25,286 nucleotides of DNA from Endotrypanum monterogeii (GCA_000333855.2 CM007339.1:506102-531387), one strand, 5' to 3'; shown: positions 1 through 10,201, counted from the stretch's first letter. Notes: generated from the letters alone by a model not told the origin. Translations and numbers: made by a program.

Positions 1-441
1 GCAGGTAGCTCTGGATACGATTATGTGCGTTTCACGTCATTGCACAACTCTACAGGAACAAAAAAAAAAAAAGAAAGTGACCTGCTGAGCATCATCAACG
101 CTCACTCTGTCTAAGGTAGAGGGGCAATTTTTTTTTTTTAATTGTCCTTCAGCTGTTTCTGCTCGCACTGACAGTCGTCAGCACACACCTATCCTTGATG
201 GCACCTTTTTTTTTTTTTTTTTCTTTCGCGAAACGGTGCTTCACCTAAGGGCAGAGTAATAAGAAGTCAAAAGAGGGAGAGGGGAAATACAAATAATTGT
301 AGCTCGATGTGTCTGCTCGCTCGCTCGCGTTCCCGCTCTGTTTCTTTTTTTTCCAATCTTATCCTGGACATCGGCATTGCGCGCTTTGCTGCACTGCGTT
401 GGCATTTGTCCCTCATCCCCCTTCTCGGCACACATTTCCGT

Positions 442-480
<39 letters not shown>

Positions 481-1028
481 TACACCGTTAACGGATGCCT
501 TATCGGTAGGATATAGTGCCTCTTCCCCTCGGCACTATTTCTCTGTTAGGGCAGAAAGGTGATATCACCACAGAGCAATATCCACTATATAGTGACCACA
601 CGAAGACGAAAAAAAAAAAAAGTGGGGGAACGTCTAACACCTCGGTCACCCGATACACATCTCACTTCACGGTGTGGCCAATACACACACACACTTCTTA
701 TCCCAACTAGTTTCACGCACCACTGCTGCTCAGCGGAGAAAAGGGGAAGCTAGGGAATCGCTCAATAGCATCATATATATATATATATAGATATAGATAT
801 AGAATATTATTTATTTATCATATATCCACACAGAAACGCACAACGACTGAAACCATAGAATTGCCGATCGCATAGACAAATATACATACTTACATAAATA
901 TACAAAGAGAGGTACACACACACACACACACACACATACACAGGATACCAGCACTCATACATGAGGGAAACAAAGGGGGGCTTTTTCTCTTCCCCCCCCC
1001 TCTCCCTGTCACGTGGGTGGCCCATACA
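1..1028. other. Gene-free upstream interval
   Basis: I see no convincing gene here. The short ORFs are products of repeats (CA/TG tracts read as His-Thr or Cys-Val runs). The interval holds A runs (60-72, 609-621), T runs (129-138, 206-222), a CA tract (443-476), a TA tract (773-789) and another AC tract (914-936). It is probably the 3' UTR of an upstream gene plus spacer. A pyrimidine tract at 981-1008 is a likely trans-splicing signal for the next gene; the first AG after it is at 1042-1043. Confidence 0.6.
443..476. repeat. (CA)17 microsatellite
   Basis: Seventeen CA units, followed by degenerate CATACATA. It lies in a gene-free spacer. Reading it in any frame gives His-Thr or Cys-Val runs, so ORFs that cross it are artefacts. 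Confidence 0.95.
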
Positions 1029-1784
1029 ATGCATGAACCAAAGGTAAGATGCGATCACCACGTCAGTGGTGCCACCGACGCGGACAACACGCACCCGAAG
1101 TCCTGGCAAAGGCTGACGGCAAGAACCGTGAGGGCAGACCACACATCTCACGAAGAAGAGAAGAACAATCCTTTTCCCGCCCTGAGAGCCCCCAAACCCT
1201 CCCCGCCCCCAGAGAGAGGCACGCACCCAATGACACAAAAAAAAGCCGCAGCCTCCCTCGCACCACAGGCGACGCCAACCTCCCTGAAAGACATTACTGA
1301 GTACCGCCTAAATCTCTGCTTCACGCCCAGGGCCCACAAAACGGACAGCTCACCCCTGCAGCAACAGGGGCAAGATCCAACGTACCCGACGGAGGTGCCG
1401 AAGCACTCAGGGGAGGAACGAAGGTCAAGGTGGATCGAACAGGGGGCGCAAACACCCGCAGAAGTCGGCGCCATGGCTCTCAAACAACAGTCCTCTATGT
1501 CGTCAGTTGCAAGAATGTCTCCACCACCACTCGATATTGCATCCAGCTTCCGTGACGGGACCGCGAATATAATTAAAGCAGTACATACCATGGACGCGCA
1601 CCTAAGACGCCCCGCCTCGTTCGAGACACTGACCTCGATGGAAGGAACCTTGTTGACTCTCCCCGTCAGCACGACCTCGAAACTGATGATGCACTCGTCG
1701 AGTGCGTACCCCCCTCTACTACAGCAAAGGGGGCATCTGATGAGTATGACTACTATTCCTATACGCCAGATGACCTCGTCGTAA
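1029..1784 (+). CDS. Hypothetical Ser/Pro/Gln-rich ORF, probable 5' part of the next CDS in a shifted frame
   Basis: I do not recognise this protein. The frame is open back to 1017, where the first codon is GTG; the first real ATG is at 1029, giving 251 residues. Third positions are GC-rich, strongest between about 1300 and 1570, which supports coding. The product is hydrophilic with no membrane segment or known motif. The main body of the gene (ATG at 1823) is in the -1 frame relative to this one, and that frame is already open and protein-like from 1577, so the two overlap for over 200 bases. The likeliest reading is one gene with a lost base between 1577 and 1784, from a sequencing error or a real mutation. 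The pyrimidine tract at 981-1008 has its first AG at 1042-1043, after this ATG; the first ATG after that AG (1049) is in the other frame and stops at 1300. The start is therefore unsure. Confidence 0.4.
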   Translation: MHEPKVRCDHHVSGATDADNTHPKSWQRLTARTVRADHTSHEEEKNNPFPALRAPKPSPPPERGTHPMTQKKAAASLAPQATPTSLKDITEYRLNLCFTPRAHKTDSSPLQQQGQDPTYPTEVPKHSGEERRSRWIEQGAQTPAEVGAMALKQQSSMSSVARMSPPPLDIASSFRDGTANIIKAVHTMDAHLRRPASFETLTSMEGTLLTLPVSTTSKLMMHSSSAYPPLLQQRGHLMSMTTIPIRQMTSS

Positions 1785-1822
1785 AAGCTGCTCAGTGCTA
1801 TGAGCAGTGGCGACAATGCATC

Positions 1823-3835
1823 ATGTCGAACAGCCCAGACAGCAGTGTAGATGACGGTCACCTAACAGGGATATCTGCTTCAGACGACTGGGGGAGGCCA
1901 ACCGCAGCGAATTCTGAGGCCGGTGCTGTTGTTCGTAGATCTCACTTAACTTCCGACACCGCGCTGCAGAGCACAGAGACCCCCTCCTCCTTGGCACGGA
2001 AATCCGTAGTCATTCATGTTCCGCACACACCTGCCCACGACACGCGAGGCTTTTCTATCTCCCACCGCGGCAGCGACCCTCCCCAAGAGAACTCATTTCT
2101 CTCACTCGCCAAGACCCGTAACAAATATGACTCCCGCTACGTTGACGGGACCCGTAGCCCTGCTCTGAGTGCGGAGACGGCGATGCACGGCCTGACGAGC
2201 GGAAGAAAAGAACGACACGGTGACACAGACTCAACTATAACCGTGGAAGTCCGGTCGCCATCTCTTTCTATGCGGTTGCATGCATCGCCAACTGTTCAGG
2301 ACCCATCTCCACACGTGACACAACCGGCAACGACAGTATCCCGTAGTGCTCGACCGCTGGACGAGAAGGCTAGCAAGCAGCTGACTGTAGAAACTATAGC
2401 TGGGATGACTAGAAGTACGCAAGGAACACGCGCCTGGAGTACAACACTGCCGCTAACGCAACAGGGTCATCAACGATCTGAGACGCATTCATTACCAGCT
2501 ACAAGTCCTCCACGCTCCGACAAGGCGCAGGGAAATTGTATGAAGGAAGATGCACAGATTCTTCATGCCTCTGCCGGCCCCCCGCCAAGCACCCCCATCC
2601 GAAATATAGACAACAATAATACACGCAGCACGGTCGCCCCTATTTTGGTGCATCGTCGTCTCTTCACCGACGAGAGCGAAGACAGCGAGGTCGAAGACGC
2701 TGACACAGCATGCCGTGATACATTTGATGCATCTCATATCAAGGAAGGCGGTGTAACTACCGCTGACAGTACACTCCTCGGGTCCGCATCTGATTTCGGT
2801 GAAGAAGCGGATGAACAGTCCTCACCTGCTTCACCTGCTCACACCTCCGAATGTCAGTGCGCAACGATGATAATGCCAACCAACGGTGGGGATTGCTTTC
2901 TCGAAACGCTTATTGAGCTCAGCAGCAGTAGCAGTAGCACTAGCAGCGAAGACTACAAGGATGAAGCCAAAGGTGTGGAGTTTGTGGGGGACGAGACTCC
3001 ATGCCGAACTGAGGTGGATTACGATCAACCGGAATGCATCTCCTCTAACCGCGATGCTGCACCTTGTGACGCGATTCGAGAAAACTTAAGCGTACTGAGC
3101 GTCCCCTGTATTTGCCTCCAGCGCCGGGGAGTCTCTGTGGAGAAGGGTAGCGGCAATGTGGTCGACTGCAAATCTCTAATCGACGGCCAAGTAACTACTA
3201 CGCCCGATATCGGCTCAGAGTCTTCCTTCTACCGTGACCACCCTCTATGGCGTAAGCACCACGCCTCTGTGACGATGCAGTACGCATCAAGACTTCTGCC
3301 AAGTGAGCAGACTCATGATGAACTGCAATTCTTTTTGTGCTGGGCGCAGGAGAAGGCCGAACGTCAAATTCGATTGCAGCAGCCACAACACGTAGATGAC
3401 TCTGAGGATTCAAAGAGGACGGCCTCTGAAGCAAGCGAGCTGGTAGCTGGTCTGGGTCTCCCTGCTGCCGTCTCCAAAGTGTACAAGGTAGTCTACGCTG
3501 CAGCGCGGCACCGCAGGTCGGCCAGTGTCCCGGGGTTTCAGGTGCAAGGAAGTGATGACACCCGCAACAGCGAACGAAAAGAGACGTTCGCCGCCTCATC
3601 GAATGAATCCCCTCCCATCATGGCCACGCAATCGTCCTCTCAGCCGACCCGCAAAAAAACGCACCCGCCAGTGTTTGTAGCTGCTCCTCTGTCGAGTCGT
3701 GAATTGACGGTGTCACAGGTTCCATCGGCGGATGTGATGTGGACGCTGACGCCTTCTGCCGCGCCGTCTCGCTTTCTGGAGTGGATCGCGACAGAGGCGG
3801 ACCCATACGAGAGTCTTCTCTTCTCGCCTCTCTAA
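1823..3835 (+). CDS. Large Ser/Thr-rich hypothetical protein (main body)
   Basis: I do not recognise the family. From ATG 1823 it encodes 670 residues: hydrophilic, rich in Ser, Thr, Asp and Glu, with no signal peptide or membrane segment. There is a serine run near residues 366-375 (LSSSSSSTSSED), an acidic patch near residue 285-295 (DESEDSEVEDAD), and a more ordered C-terminal third with Trp/Phe/Leu (DHPLWRKHHASV, ELQFFLCWAQEKAERQ). It looks like a mostly disordered, kinetoplastid-type protein. The frame stays open upstream to 1577 (stop at 1574-1576) without an ATG, and that upstream stretch reads as convincing protein (DEYDYYSYTPDD followed by a Trp/Cys-containing helix). ATG 1823 is therefore probably internal, and the true N terminus probably lies in the shifted ORF upstream. 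It stops with TAA. Confidence 0.75.
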   Translation: MSNSPDSSVDDGHLTGISASDDWGRPTAANSEAGAVVRRSHLTSDTALQSTETPSSLARKSVVIHVPHTPAHDTRGFSISHRGSDPPQENSFLSLAKTRNKYDSRYVDGTRSPALSAETAMHGLTSGRKERHGDTDSTITVEVRSPSLSMRLHASPTVQDPSPHVTQPATTVSRSARPLDEKASKQLTVETIAGMTRSTQGTRAWSTTLPLTQQGHQRSETHSLPATSPPRSDKAQGNCMKEDAQILHASAGPPPSTPIRNIDNNNTRSTVAPILVHRRLFTDESEDSEVEDADTACRDTFDASHIKEGGVTTADSTLLGSASDFGEEADEQSSPASPAHTSECQCATMIMPTNGGDCFLETLIELSSSSSSTSSEDYKDEAKGVEFVGDETPCRTEVDYDQPECISSNRDAAPCDAIRENLSVLSVPCICLQRRGVSVEKGSGNVVDCKSLIDGQVTTTPDIGSESSFYRDHPLWRKHHASVTMQYASRLLPSEQTHDELQFFLCWAQEKAERQIRLQQPQHVDDSEDSKRTASEASELVAGLGLPAAVSKVYKVVYAAARHRRSASVPGFQVQGSDDTRNSERKETFAASSNESPPIMATQSSSQPTRKKTHPPVFVAAPLSSRELTVSQVPSADVMWTLTPSAAPSRFLEWIATEADPYESLLFSPL

Positions 3836-5127
3836 GGTGCGTAGTCAGTCTGCGCCCCCACGATCTAAATATATTTATATATATTTATATATATTACACG
3901 TGCAAGAAGACAAGTGTTTCGATGAATATCAACAAAAGAAGGGAGTCTGAGGAGGAGGCGCCAACGCGATACTCTCACAGAGCGGTGCGGCGTCACGAAT
4001 GTCGGAGAAAAAAAAAAGGAGCGTCTTTATGTGAATCCTCTAGACCTTCGGTGACACTCAGCGGCTAGCAGAGGTCGGGCCGCTGCTTACAGAAGCACTC
4101 TCGAGGATGCGTGTGGAAATCCGATGAGGGGTTCTCCGCTGGAAAAAAAAAACGATGTATCTGGTAGGCGAAGTTAGGTGACTCCTGAGGCATCAACACA
4201 TGACCGAAAGTTAAGAGCCACCACTACATGAGGGGCAGCGGTAGCAACAGCTCCCACGCCCATGCGTGTCCACGCACGCGGAAGCCGCCGTGTGAGCACA
4301 CGCCGACCTACTCAAAATGGGGGAGGTGGACAGAATCCATCTGACCAACAACGAGAGTGAGGGAAATCCGGAGGAAAAAAGGAAAGGCATGTCAAGGCGA
4401 AGCACACACACCGCACCTATTCATTTGTTTTTTTTTTGATGTTTTCATTCGTCCCCAGATAATCAAGAGAAACAAATCAAACATGGACGAGGGGGGGTAT
4501 GTAAGAGAGTCCCTGCTCTGAAGAACCGCTTTGGCTTTTGAAGGGGGGCGCACATGGATACGGTCTCCTAACCACGACGAAGCATCTCCGGATGTGTTCG
4601 TCTGTTATGAAATAGTACATTTGCATGTGTTCTACATTGTGAGTGGCTTTGAATCGTTCTTCTCCTTTTTTTCGCCTTTGAACTTTTTTGCTCCCTTTAC
4701 CTGGTAGAAATATATAGATATATATTTCTATATATATGTATTATACATTGGCGGGGGGGGATGAGCTGTGGAACGCTGAACCCTACGAGGCCATCCCCGA
4801 CTCGAAAGGAAACGCGAAAAATACTTGTCTCTCCTGGCCTCCCATTCATTGCTATCTTTCCTAGATCGTGATCATTCCCCGGTCTTTCTCGGGGGATTTT
4901 TTTTTTCACAGCGGTCATCGTCACCACCGCCACCACCGCCGCCATGATCATCATCATCGGGCTTACCGAACTCCCTCCCTCCTCCCCCTCATTTTGTAGT
5001 TGTTGTTTTGATAGCTTCCAGCTTGCATAGAAGCGAGGAGGAGCACATTCCGCTTCCCGATCACACACACACACACACTGGCAAGTTCTACTGACGATCG
5101 CTAAGGGACTGAAGGGTATACACATCA
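3836..5127. other. Intergenic / 3' UTR interval
   Basis: I see no gene here. Near the start is a short AT-rich repeat (3867-3895) with two copies of the decamer ATATTTATAT. The stretch 4030-4400 has fairly balanced, complex sequence but only short ORFs without codon bias on either strand. It also holds T runs (about 4427-4438), a TA-rich segment (about 4709-4743) and a CA tract (about 5064-5079). Confidence 0.55.
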
Positions 5128-5179
5128 CCCCTTTTTTATCCTTTGCGCTCCTTTCTTGCTCCTTGACACATCTTCACAG
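5128..5179 (+). promoter_or_regulatory. Predicted trans-splice acceptor for the 5219 gene
   Basis: A pyrimidine-rich tract (about 5128-5163) is followed by CAG ending at 5179. This would leave a 39-nt 5' UTR, mostly a TA repeat (5195-5216), and makes ATG 5219 the first start codon. The motif fits known trypanosomatid spliced-leader acceptors; no transcript data are available here. Confidence 0.6.
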
Positions 5180-5194
5180 AACCCGTATTTTCGA

Positions 5195-5216
5195 ATATAT
5201 ATATATATATATATAT
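5195..5216. repeat. (AT)11 microsatellite in a predicted 5' UTR
   Basis: Eleven AT units between the predicted splice acceptor and ATG 5219, so length variation here would change the leader directly. Only 2 bases separate the tract from the start codon. Confidence 0.85.
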
Positions 5217-5218
5217 AC

Positions 5219-5584
5219 ATGTTCGGCCGGCGTGTCTTTGCGAGTGCGCCTCTCCCACGTCATATGTGGGCGAAGATGCACATCCAAAGTGCCACCCAGG
5301 CGCAGCGCATGCTACCCTCCCTCGCCCCCCTTGCCGCGGTGGAGGGGAAGCACAGCGTTTTCTGCTCGGGGCTGGCCTTTAACGCGCTGTGCCGGAGTAG
5401 CGCAGCTCTAGGTGGCGAGGAAGGCCTGGTGAGTCAGGATGGGAAACTTGTATCGGCAGAGGTAGCGGCAGCGTCTGCAGAGTGGTGCGCCCAGGCGCTC
5501 CGGTCATCCATCCTACCCATCCAGCACTTGGGGCACAGCGCTCTTGTGGCAGTGTGCAACGTATGGCAAACGAAAATGGAGTAG
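5219..5584 (+). CDS. Small hypothetical protein, possible mitochondrial targeting
   Basis: 121 residues. Codon use is strongly GC-biased at third positions, unlike the surrounding spacer, which is the main reason to call it real. The start is the first ATG after a good splice acceptor (CAG at 5177-5179). The N terminus is basic with hydrophobic and hydroxylated residues and no acids (MFGRRVFASAPLPRH), resembling a mitochondrial presequence. The rest is Ala/Ser/Leu-rich and probably helical, with five Cys (residues about 50, 60, 94, 115 and one nearby) and no membrane segment or recognised motif. It could be a small mitochondrial protein or a truncated member of a helical-repeat family; I cannot tell. 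It ends with TAG. Confidence 0.65.
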   Translation: MFGRRVFASAPLPRHMWAKMHIQSATQAQRMLPSLAPLAAVEGKHSVFCSGLAFNALCRSSAALGGEEGLVSQDGKLVSAEVAAASAEWCAQALRSSILPIQHLGHSALVAVCNVWQTKME

Positions 5585-6570
5585 ACTTCCGGGAATATAG
5601 AACCATATCAGCAATGAGCGCACAGTCCCCGAAATTCCCCCTCTTTCTCTCCCTTCCCCCCACCCCCACACACACACACACAGATCATAAGCGGCAAGCA
5701 CATCCTCAGGTGTTCTTCCCGTACCAGACCGAGCATTCGAGCGAGTGAAATAGAGAAAGGAAAAGGGATGAGGTGAAGACGCACGCACAGGGAGCATGCC
5801 GGCCTTTGCTGGGACGCCTTCACATCCTCTGTTTGCACTGTTCGCCCCCTTTTTTTTCCAGTCTCTGAGGCACGGGACGGTAAGGTAAGGGGTCTGCAGC
5901 TGTCGCCTCTTCATCCCCTCGTCGTCGCGACACCAGTGACTCTGCTCTTTGTTTGAGCTGTCATATTTATCATGCCTCAGCCATCACGATGCACCTGCGA
6001 GATCTCTGGAATTAAACGGAAAAAAAATAGCTGCTGGTGGCAAGGGGGGGGAGAGCGGCAGCGATTATCGCTGAGAAAAACTCAGCGGGATGAGAAGCGA
6101 CTGGCTCCTCCTCCCCAGTATCCCTCGAGACACTGTGAACCTTATTTTGATTTTTTCATGGTGCTGGTGTATGTGTGTGTGTGTGTGTATTGACTTATCT
6201 TCTATGGGGTATATACGCGCTCGACGATTTATTGACTCCTGTGGGATACCTGTGCATCCTACATTGTACACCCTACAATGGCGAGCGCTTTCATTACATT
6301 CAGATGCCTTTAGAGAAGAAGCCGCTGCAGATACTTCTTCCCTTCGTCCGTCCTCCACCCGCACACCGTATGGAAGAGGATGAGTGGGGATGGAAGTACA
6401 GTAACAGCACATGTGAATAAAAAGTCTATCACCTGTCTTTGTGATACAACTCCCCACTTAGCCCCTTGCTGGGTGAAGCTTTGCCTCCGCCCCTCCCGTC
6501 ATCAAGTGGGTATCTGAATGGAGATCTCCTCCTGCCATGATGAGCTTCTCTTCAAGTGTACATACATATA

Positions 6571-6606
<36 letters not shown>

Positions 6607-7804
6607 CATATATACCTGCTCTCTTGCACTTCTCCTCCTTTATTTCTTGCCCCCCCCGCGCGCACACACACACGCAAACCTTCTCTCCCTACTCTCTAAG
6701 ACACAAGACTACGAAAGTAAGCACACATACACACACACACACATATATATATATACAAGGAGTACACTTTATACGTTGTGGAAGTATTTAAAGTGTTTGT
6801 GAGCATAGCACTCCCTAATACAATATATAGTGCCCATCTTATTTTTCTTCTCTACAATCGTTTTGTGTGTAAGGAGGGAGGGTGGGGGATGGGAGGGAGG
6901 TTTCCTGCTACCTTTGGTACTTGCTGCTCTACACTTCCGTGCCCCCTCGCCCACGTACTCTAATTATAATAATAATATCCACGACCGCTGTCTCGACATC
7001 ATCCGCGCATTTCTGTTATTACTATTAGTATTACTTAGTTATTGTTGATGCAACTTACTGACGTTGTATGAGATTAAGGCAAACAATTCGATAAATAGAT
7101 CCACTGTTGTTCTCCCCCTTTTTTCCCTTCCCCCTCCCCTGTCTCTTGCCTTGCCTCGTCTCGGTGGTACATTTTCTTTTCAAAGATAGACTCACGTAAA
7201 CATACTCATACGTGTGATCAGCCGTTGACTTGTCCTACTTAAGCCCCCAACACTTGACCGTCGGGGTGCATTCGTTTTTTTTTTTTTTGAATTTGTTGTT
7301 TTGTTTTTTCGTACGTTTTTTTTATTTTTCTAAGTTTCCCTCACCTTTCTGTTTCTTTTCGAGAATTTTTTTTTCTGCGATTGTCTTTCCTCAACGCCGA
7401 TTGTTACATTGCCCTCTTCCCCCCCCCTCCCTTTTGTTCCTTCCTTCATTTTATACTCCGTCTTTACCACCACCACCACCACCACGACTCCGCACAGCTC
7501 GCGTTTTCTCGTTTTGTTTTTTTCCTGATCACGGGGGTAACATCTTGCACAAGCGAGGCGCCCCTGCACACTGTCTCCCACTGTCTTTCCGCCTCTCTAC
7601 TACTACGAGCGCTGACTAGGGAGAGGGGGGGGGAGGGGAATATCCCAATATCAAAGACGACCTGCCGTGCTGAACTCTTATATACGTGGCTTCTCCTCGG
7701 TGTTCTGCGTGTCCTGCGAGTGTCTGCTTTGATAATTGAAGCGCTCCTTCTCCGAAGGTTCAGTGCAGCTGCACATTTGTGTGTCAACATCGTCGCAGGC
7801 CAAC
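5585..7804. other. Long intergenic interval before MBOAT copy 1
   Basis: This is 2.2 kb without a supported gene. It contains CA (about 5669-5683), TG (about 6171-6188), TA (about 6560-6615), and mixed CA/TA (about 6728-6756) tracts, long T runs (for example 7276-7288), a CAC-type triplet repeat (about 7467-7485) and a G-rich run near 7625. The ORFs are short, biased by the repeats and lack codon preference. The T-rich stretch from about 7270 to 7530 and AGs near 7754 and 7798 are candidate trans-splicing signals for the downstream gene. Confidence 0.55.
6560..6615. repeat. Interrupted TA repeat
   Basis: TA units broken by a few CA steps, lying in the spacer upstream of MBOAT copy 1. Confidence 0.85.
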
Positions 7805-10201
7805 ATGTCGAATAAGCAGTACTTGCCGGGCCTGCGTGCCTCCCCTCGCGCTCGAGAACTATGCACGGCGCCCCTCACCGCCCCTGCAGCCACGGCAGTT
7901 AACACAATCATCATCCCTGGTGAAAACGATGTAGACGATATGATGCACTTTAAAATACCCCCGAAGGTAACGCCTACGAACGCGGCGCCGCCATTATCAC
8001 CGCCCGCCCCTGACTTAACAACGTCAAGGAGTTTCCGCCTTCATTTGTTGAGCCCTTCGATAGAAATAGACGTAAAGGCCGCCGACTACAGCACTGCTTA
8101 CCCTCGCTTGTGCTCCATTGAGTATCTCACCGCAGCCGTGATATGTTTCTCGCTGCTAGTTTACGGGTTCACAATACTGATGAGGTTCTGCAACGAGAAT
8201 TTCCGTGAGTACGAAGAGGACCTCCTAGTCGCGAACGGTTTTTTCGACGCGCTTGGATCCAAAGGCTACGACGATGTCTTGGACGCCCAGTGGACCGGGT
8301 TCATCACTCAGTACCCGTACTTTGCCCTGTTGGCTCTGATATTGGGTGCTTTCTCTAGGGTTTGTCGCAGGCTGTTTTCTCCCCTTGGCGCATCACCGCC
8401 CTTCTCCCCCGCTAACGCCGTCGCTCTCTCGCAGTTCGTCGACGGCGAGGAATTATCGGAGCTGCTTGAAAGCCACACACAACCGTCGGTACAAACGGGA
8501 GAGCCGCTCAGCCTTCGCCCCCTCACGCACACCCGAGAACCGCCCTCCCCCTCAAGGTGTTCTGTCGTTCTTCACGATCATCCTTGGGTTCTGCCTGCCT
8601 TCTACGCCATCGCCGGTGCAATCTTCCTGGGCATCGCACACGGCCCTCATTTTTTCTTGCCGCTGCTCATCATCACTGCAAACTACATCGTATTCACACG
8701 GCTTCAGCGCGTGTGCCCCTACTGGTTGTTCATGACCATCATGTGGGTCACACACGTCGGACTCCTGTACATTGTCTCCGTTAACAACGGCTTCGAACAG
8801 ACATATTGGCTACAGTACTACTTCACCTCAGATATTAACAGCGCAAGGAAAGTCCTCGGCTACCCGGCTAGCCCTCGTTGGCGGCAGCGGATGCGGTGGA
8901 GCGTGGCGTTCCGCATGACCACGCTACGACTCATCGCCTTCAACTACGACCTCTGGGAGGCGACGCACGCCGCCTCGCGCGCGCGCGAGCGTGCCACGGT
9001 GAAGCATGACACCACGTGCGTGGAGTGTGCGCAGCTGCGCCAGCAGAACGCAGCGTCGCTGCCTGCCGAGGCATCGCGCTGCTACAAGTACCGTACCGAG
9101 TACTCACGCGACGTCGCCGACTACACCTTTGTGAACTACGCCGCGTATGTTCTTTTCCCACCTCTCTACATTGCCGGACCGATGTCGTCCTTCAATGCTT
9201 TTGTGTCGCACATGCGTGTGCCAAGCACGTCGATGCCACCGTGGAAGATGCTGGGGTATGCGTTCAGCATCCTCCGCATTTACGCTATAGAGTACTTCCT
9301 TCTCCACTTCATCCACGTGACATGTCTAGGCAAACATACGGCTTTGTTTTTCCGGATGAAGCTGGTAGTGCAGGGGCATTTCTTGATCTTCTCCCTCGCC
9401 TATCTGTGGTTGAAGTTCAGTTTTTTGTGGAAGTCGTCGCGTCTTTTTGCGATGCTGAGCGGCATCGAGGCACCCGAGGACATGCGCCGCTGCTTTGCTA
9501 ACACACATACCGTGCGGGAATTCTGGCGTGACTGGCACGCCTCCTTCAATCTGTGGGTGGTACGATACATGTACATCCCGATGGGTGGCCGCAACCGCGT
9601 TGCGCTGTCGGTGTTGCCCATTTTTCTCTTCATCGCGATCTGGCACGACCCCATTCTACATCTGGTCAAGTGGGCGGTGTGTATTGCTCTGATGTTTGTG
9701 CTGGAGTTGGTGGTGAGCGGGTACTTTGAGAGAGTGGTAGCAGCGTTCCGCCGTGAGATGGCGGATGCTGCCGAGTCTTTGACGCCCACTGAAGGGAATA
9801 ATGAAACGAAAAACGACAGACATATGGGCCACGCCCAAAGTCGTACTCCACTGGCACGCCTGGCGAGATTCTCCGCACACAACTTAACCCCGCGGGCACA
9901 ATCGTGGATATACCGTCAACTTCGAGTGCTGGGAGGAATGTCCATCGTACTGGGGCTGATCTTCGCTAACGTGATGGGCTTCTCTGCCCAGAACGCCTTC
10001 TCTGTTGATAGAAATAAAGAGTCCCCGCTGGCGCCTGGGGTTGCGGAGTACTTCGTGAAGGATGTGCTGAGCGACGTCACACCTCTCTTCACCCTTGGGC
10101 TGATCGCCGGGTTCTACTGCTCCTCTACCATGGCTGTGATAGATCGTGACCTGTGTCAGCAGAAGACATCTTGGCTGAAGTCGCTATACCGACTGAGGTA
10201 G
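7805..10201 (+). CDS. GUP1: Gup1-like MBOAT O-acyltransferase, copy 1
   Basis: 798 residues, a multi-pass membrane protein of the Gup1/HHAT branch of the MBOAT family. Yeast and T. brucei Gup1 act in the ER as acyltransferases that remodel GPI-anchor lipids; 'glycerol uptake' is the older name. A hydrophilic N-terminal tail of about 100 residues is followed by hydrophobic segments near 104-126, 171-187, 262-297, 305-326, 440-460, 483-506, 525-545, 599-638, 704-728 and 756-775. Family signatures are YIAGP (455-459), FWRDWH (573-578), RYMYIPMGG (587-595) and AIWHD with the probable catalytic His614. A charged loop (385-435) holds Cys405, Cys408 and Cys426. The frame is open upstream from a TTG, but ATG 7805 is the first ATG for over 200 bases and follows a CAG at 7796-7798. 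The central part is nearly identical in DNA to copy 2. Acyl donor and substrate are unknown. Confidence 0.93.
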   Translation: MSNKQYLPGLRASPRARELCTAPLTAPAATAVNTIIIPGENDVDDMMHFKIPPKVTPTNAAPPLSPPAPDLTTSRSFRLHLLSPSIEIDVKAADYSTAYPRLCSIEYLTAAVICFSLLVYGFTILMRFCNENFREYEEDLLVANGFFDALGSKGYDDVLDAQWTGFITQYPYFALLALILGAFSRVCRRLFSPLGASPPFSPANAVALSQFVDGEELSELLESHTQPSVQTGEPLSLRPLTHTREPPSPSRCSVVLHDHPWVLPAFYAIAGAIFLGIAHGPHFFLPLLIITANYIVFTRLQRVCPYWLFMTIMWVTHVGLLYIVSVNNGFEQTYWLQYYFTSDINSARKVLGYPASPRWRQRMRWSVAFRMTTLRLIAFNYDLWEATHAASRARERATVKHDTTCVECAQLRQQNAASLPAEASRCYKYRTEYSRDVADYTFVNYAAYVLFPPLYIAGPMSSFNAFVSHMRVPSTSMPPWKMLGYAFSILRIYAIEYFLLHFIHVTCLGKHTALFFRMKLVVQGHFLIFSLAYLWLKFSFLWKSSRLFAMLSGIEAPEDMRRCFANTHTVREFWRDWHASFNLWVVRYMYIPMGGRNRVALSVLPIFLFIAIWHDPILHLVKWAVCIALMFVLELVVSGYFERVVAAFRREMADAAESLTPTEGNNETKNDRHMGHAQSRTPLARLARFSAHNLTPRAQSWIYRQLRVLGGMSIVLGLIFANVMGFSAQNAFSVDRNKESPLAPGVAEYFVKDVLSDVTPLFTLGLIAGFYCSSTMAVIDRDLCQQKTSWLKSLYRLR
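8609..9775 (+). repeat. Gene-converted core, member 1 (matches 12250-13416)
   Basis: Aligns to 12250-13416 at a constant offset of 3641 bases with no indels. Blocks 8655-8809, 8897-9270 and 9387-9495 are identical by eye, and 9509-9774 has one difference (9707). The intervening islands 8810-8896, 9271-9386 and 9496-9508 are clearly divergent. Outside the core the two genes are poorly alignable. Confidence 0.9.

Noticed and set aside
807..1238. A 143-codon minus-strand ORF with a Cys-Val run
   Set aside because: It is built on an AC microsatellite and TA-rich DNA, on the non-coding strand.
1148..1861. A 237-codon minus-strand ORF
   Set aside because: It is antisense to a coding region, opposes the direction of every supported gene, and its Cys-rich content follows from complementing GC-rich codons.
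8940..9161. Minus-strand ORF repeated identically at 12581-12802
   Set aside because: The repetition only reflects the converted DNA block; it is a shadow of the acyltransferase genes.
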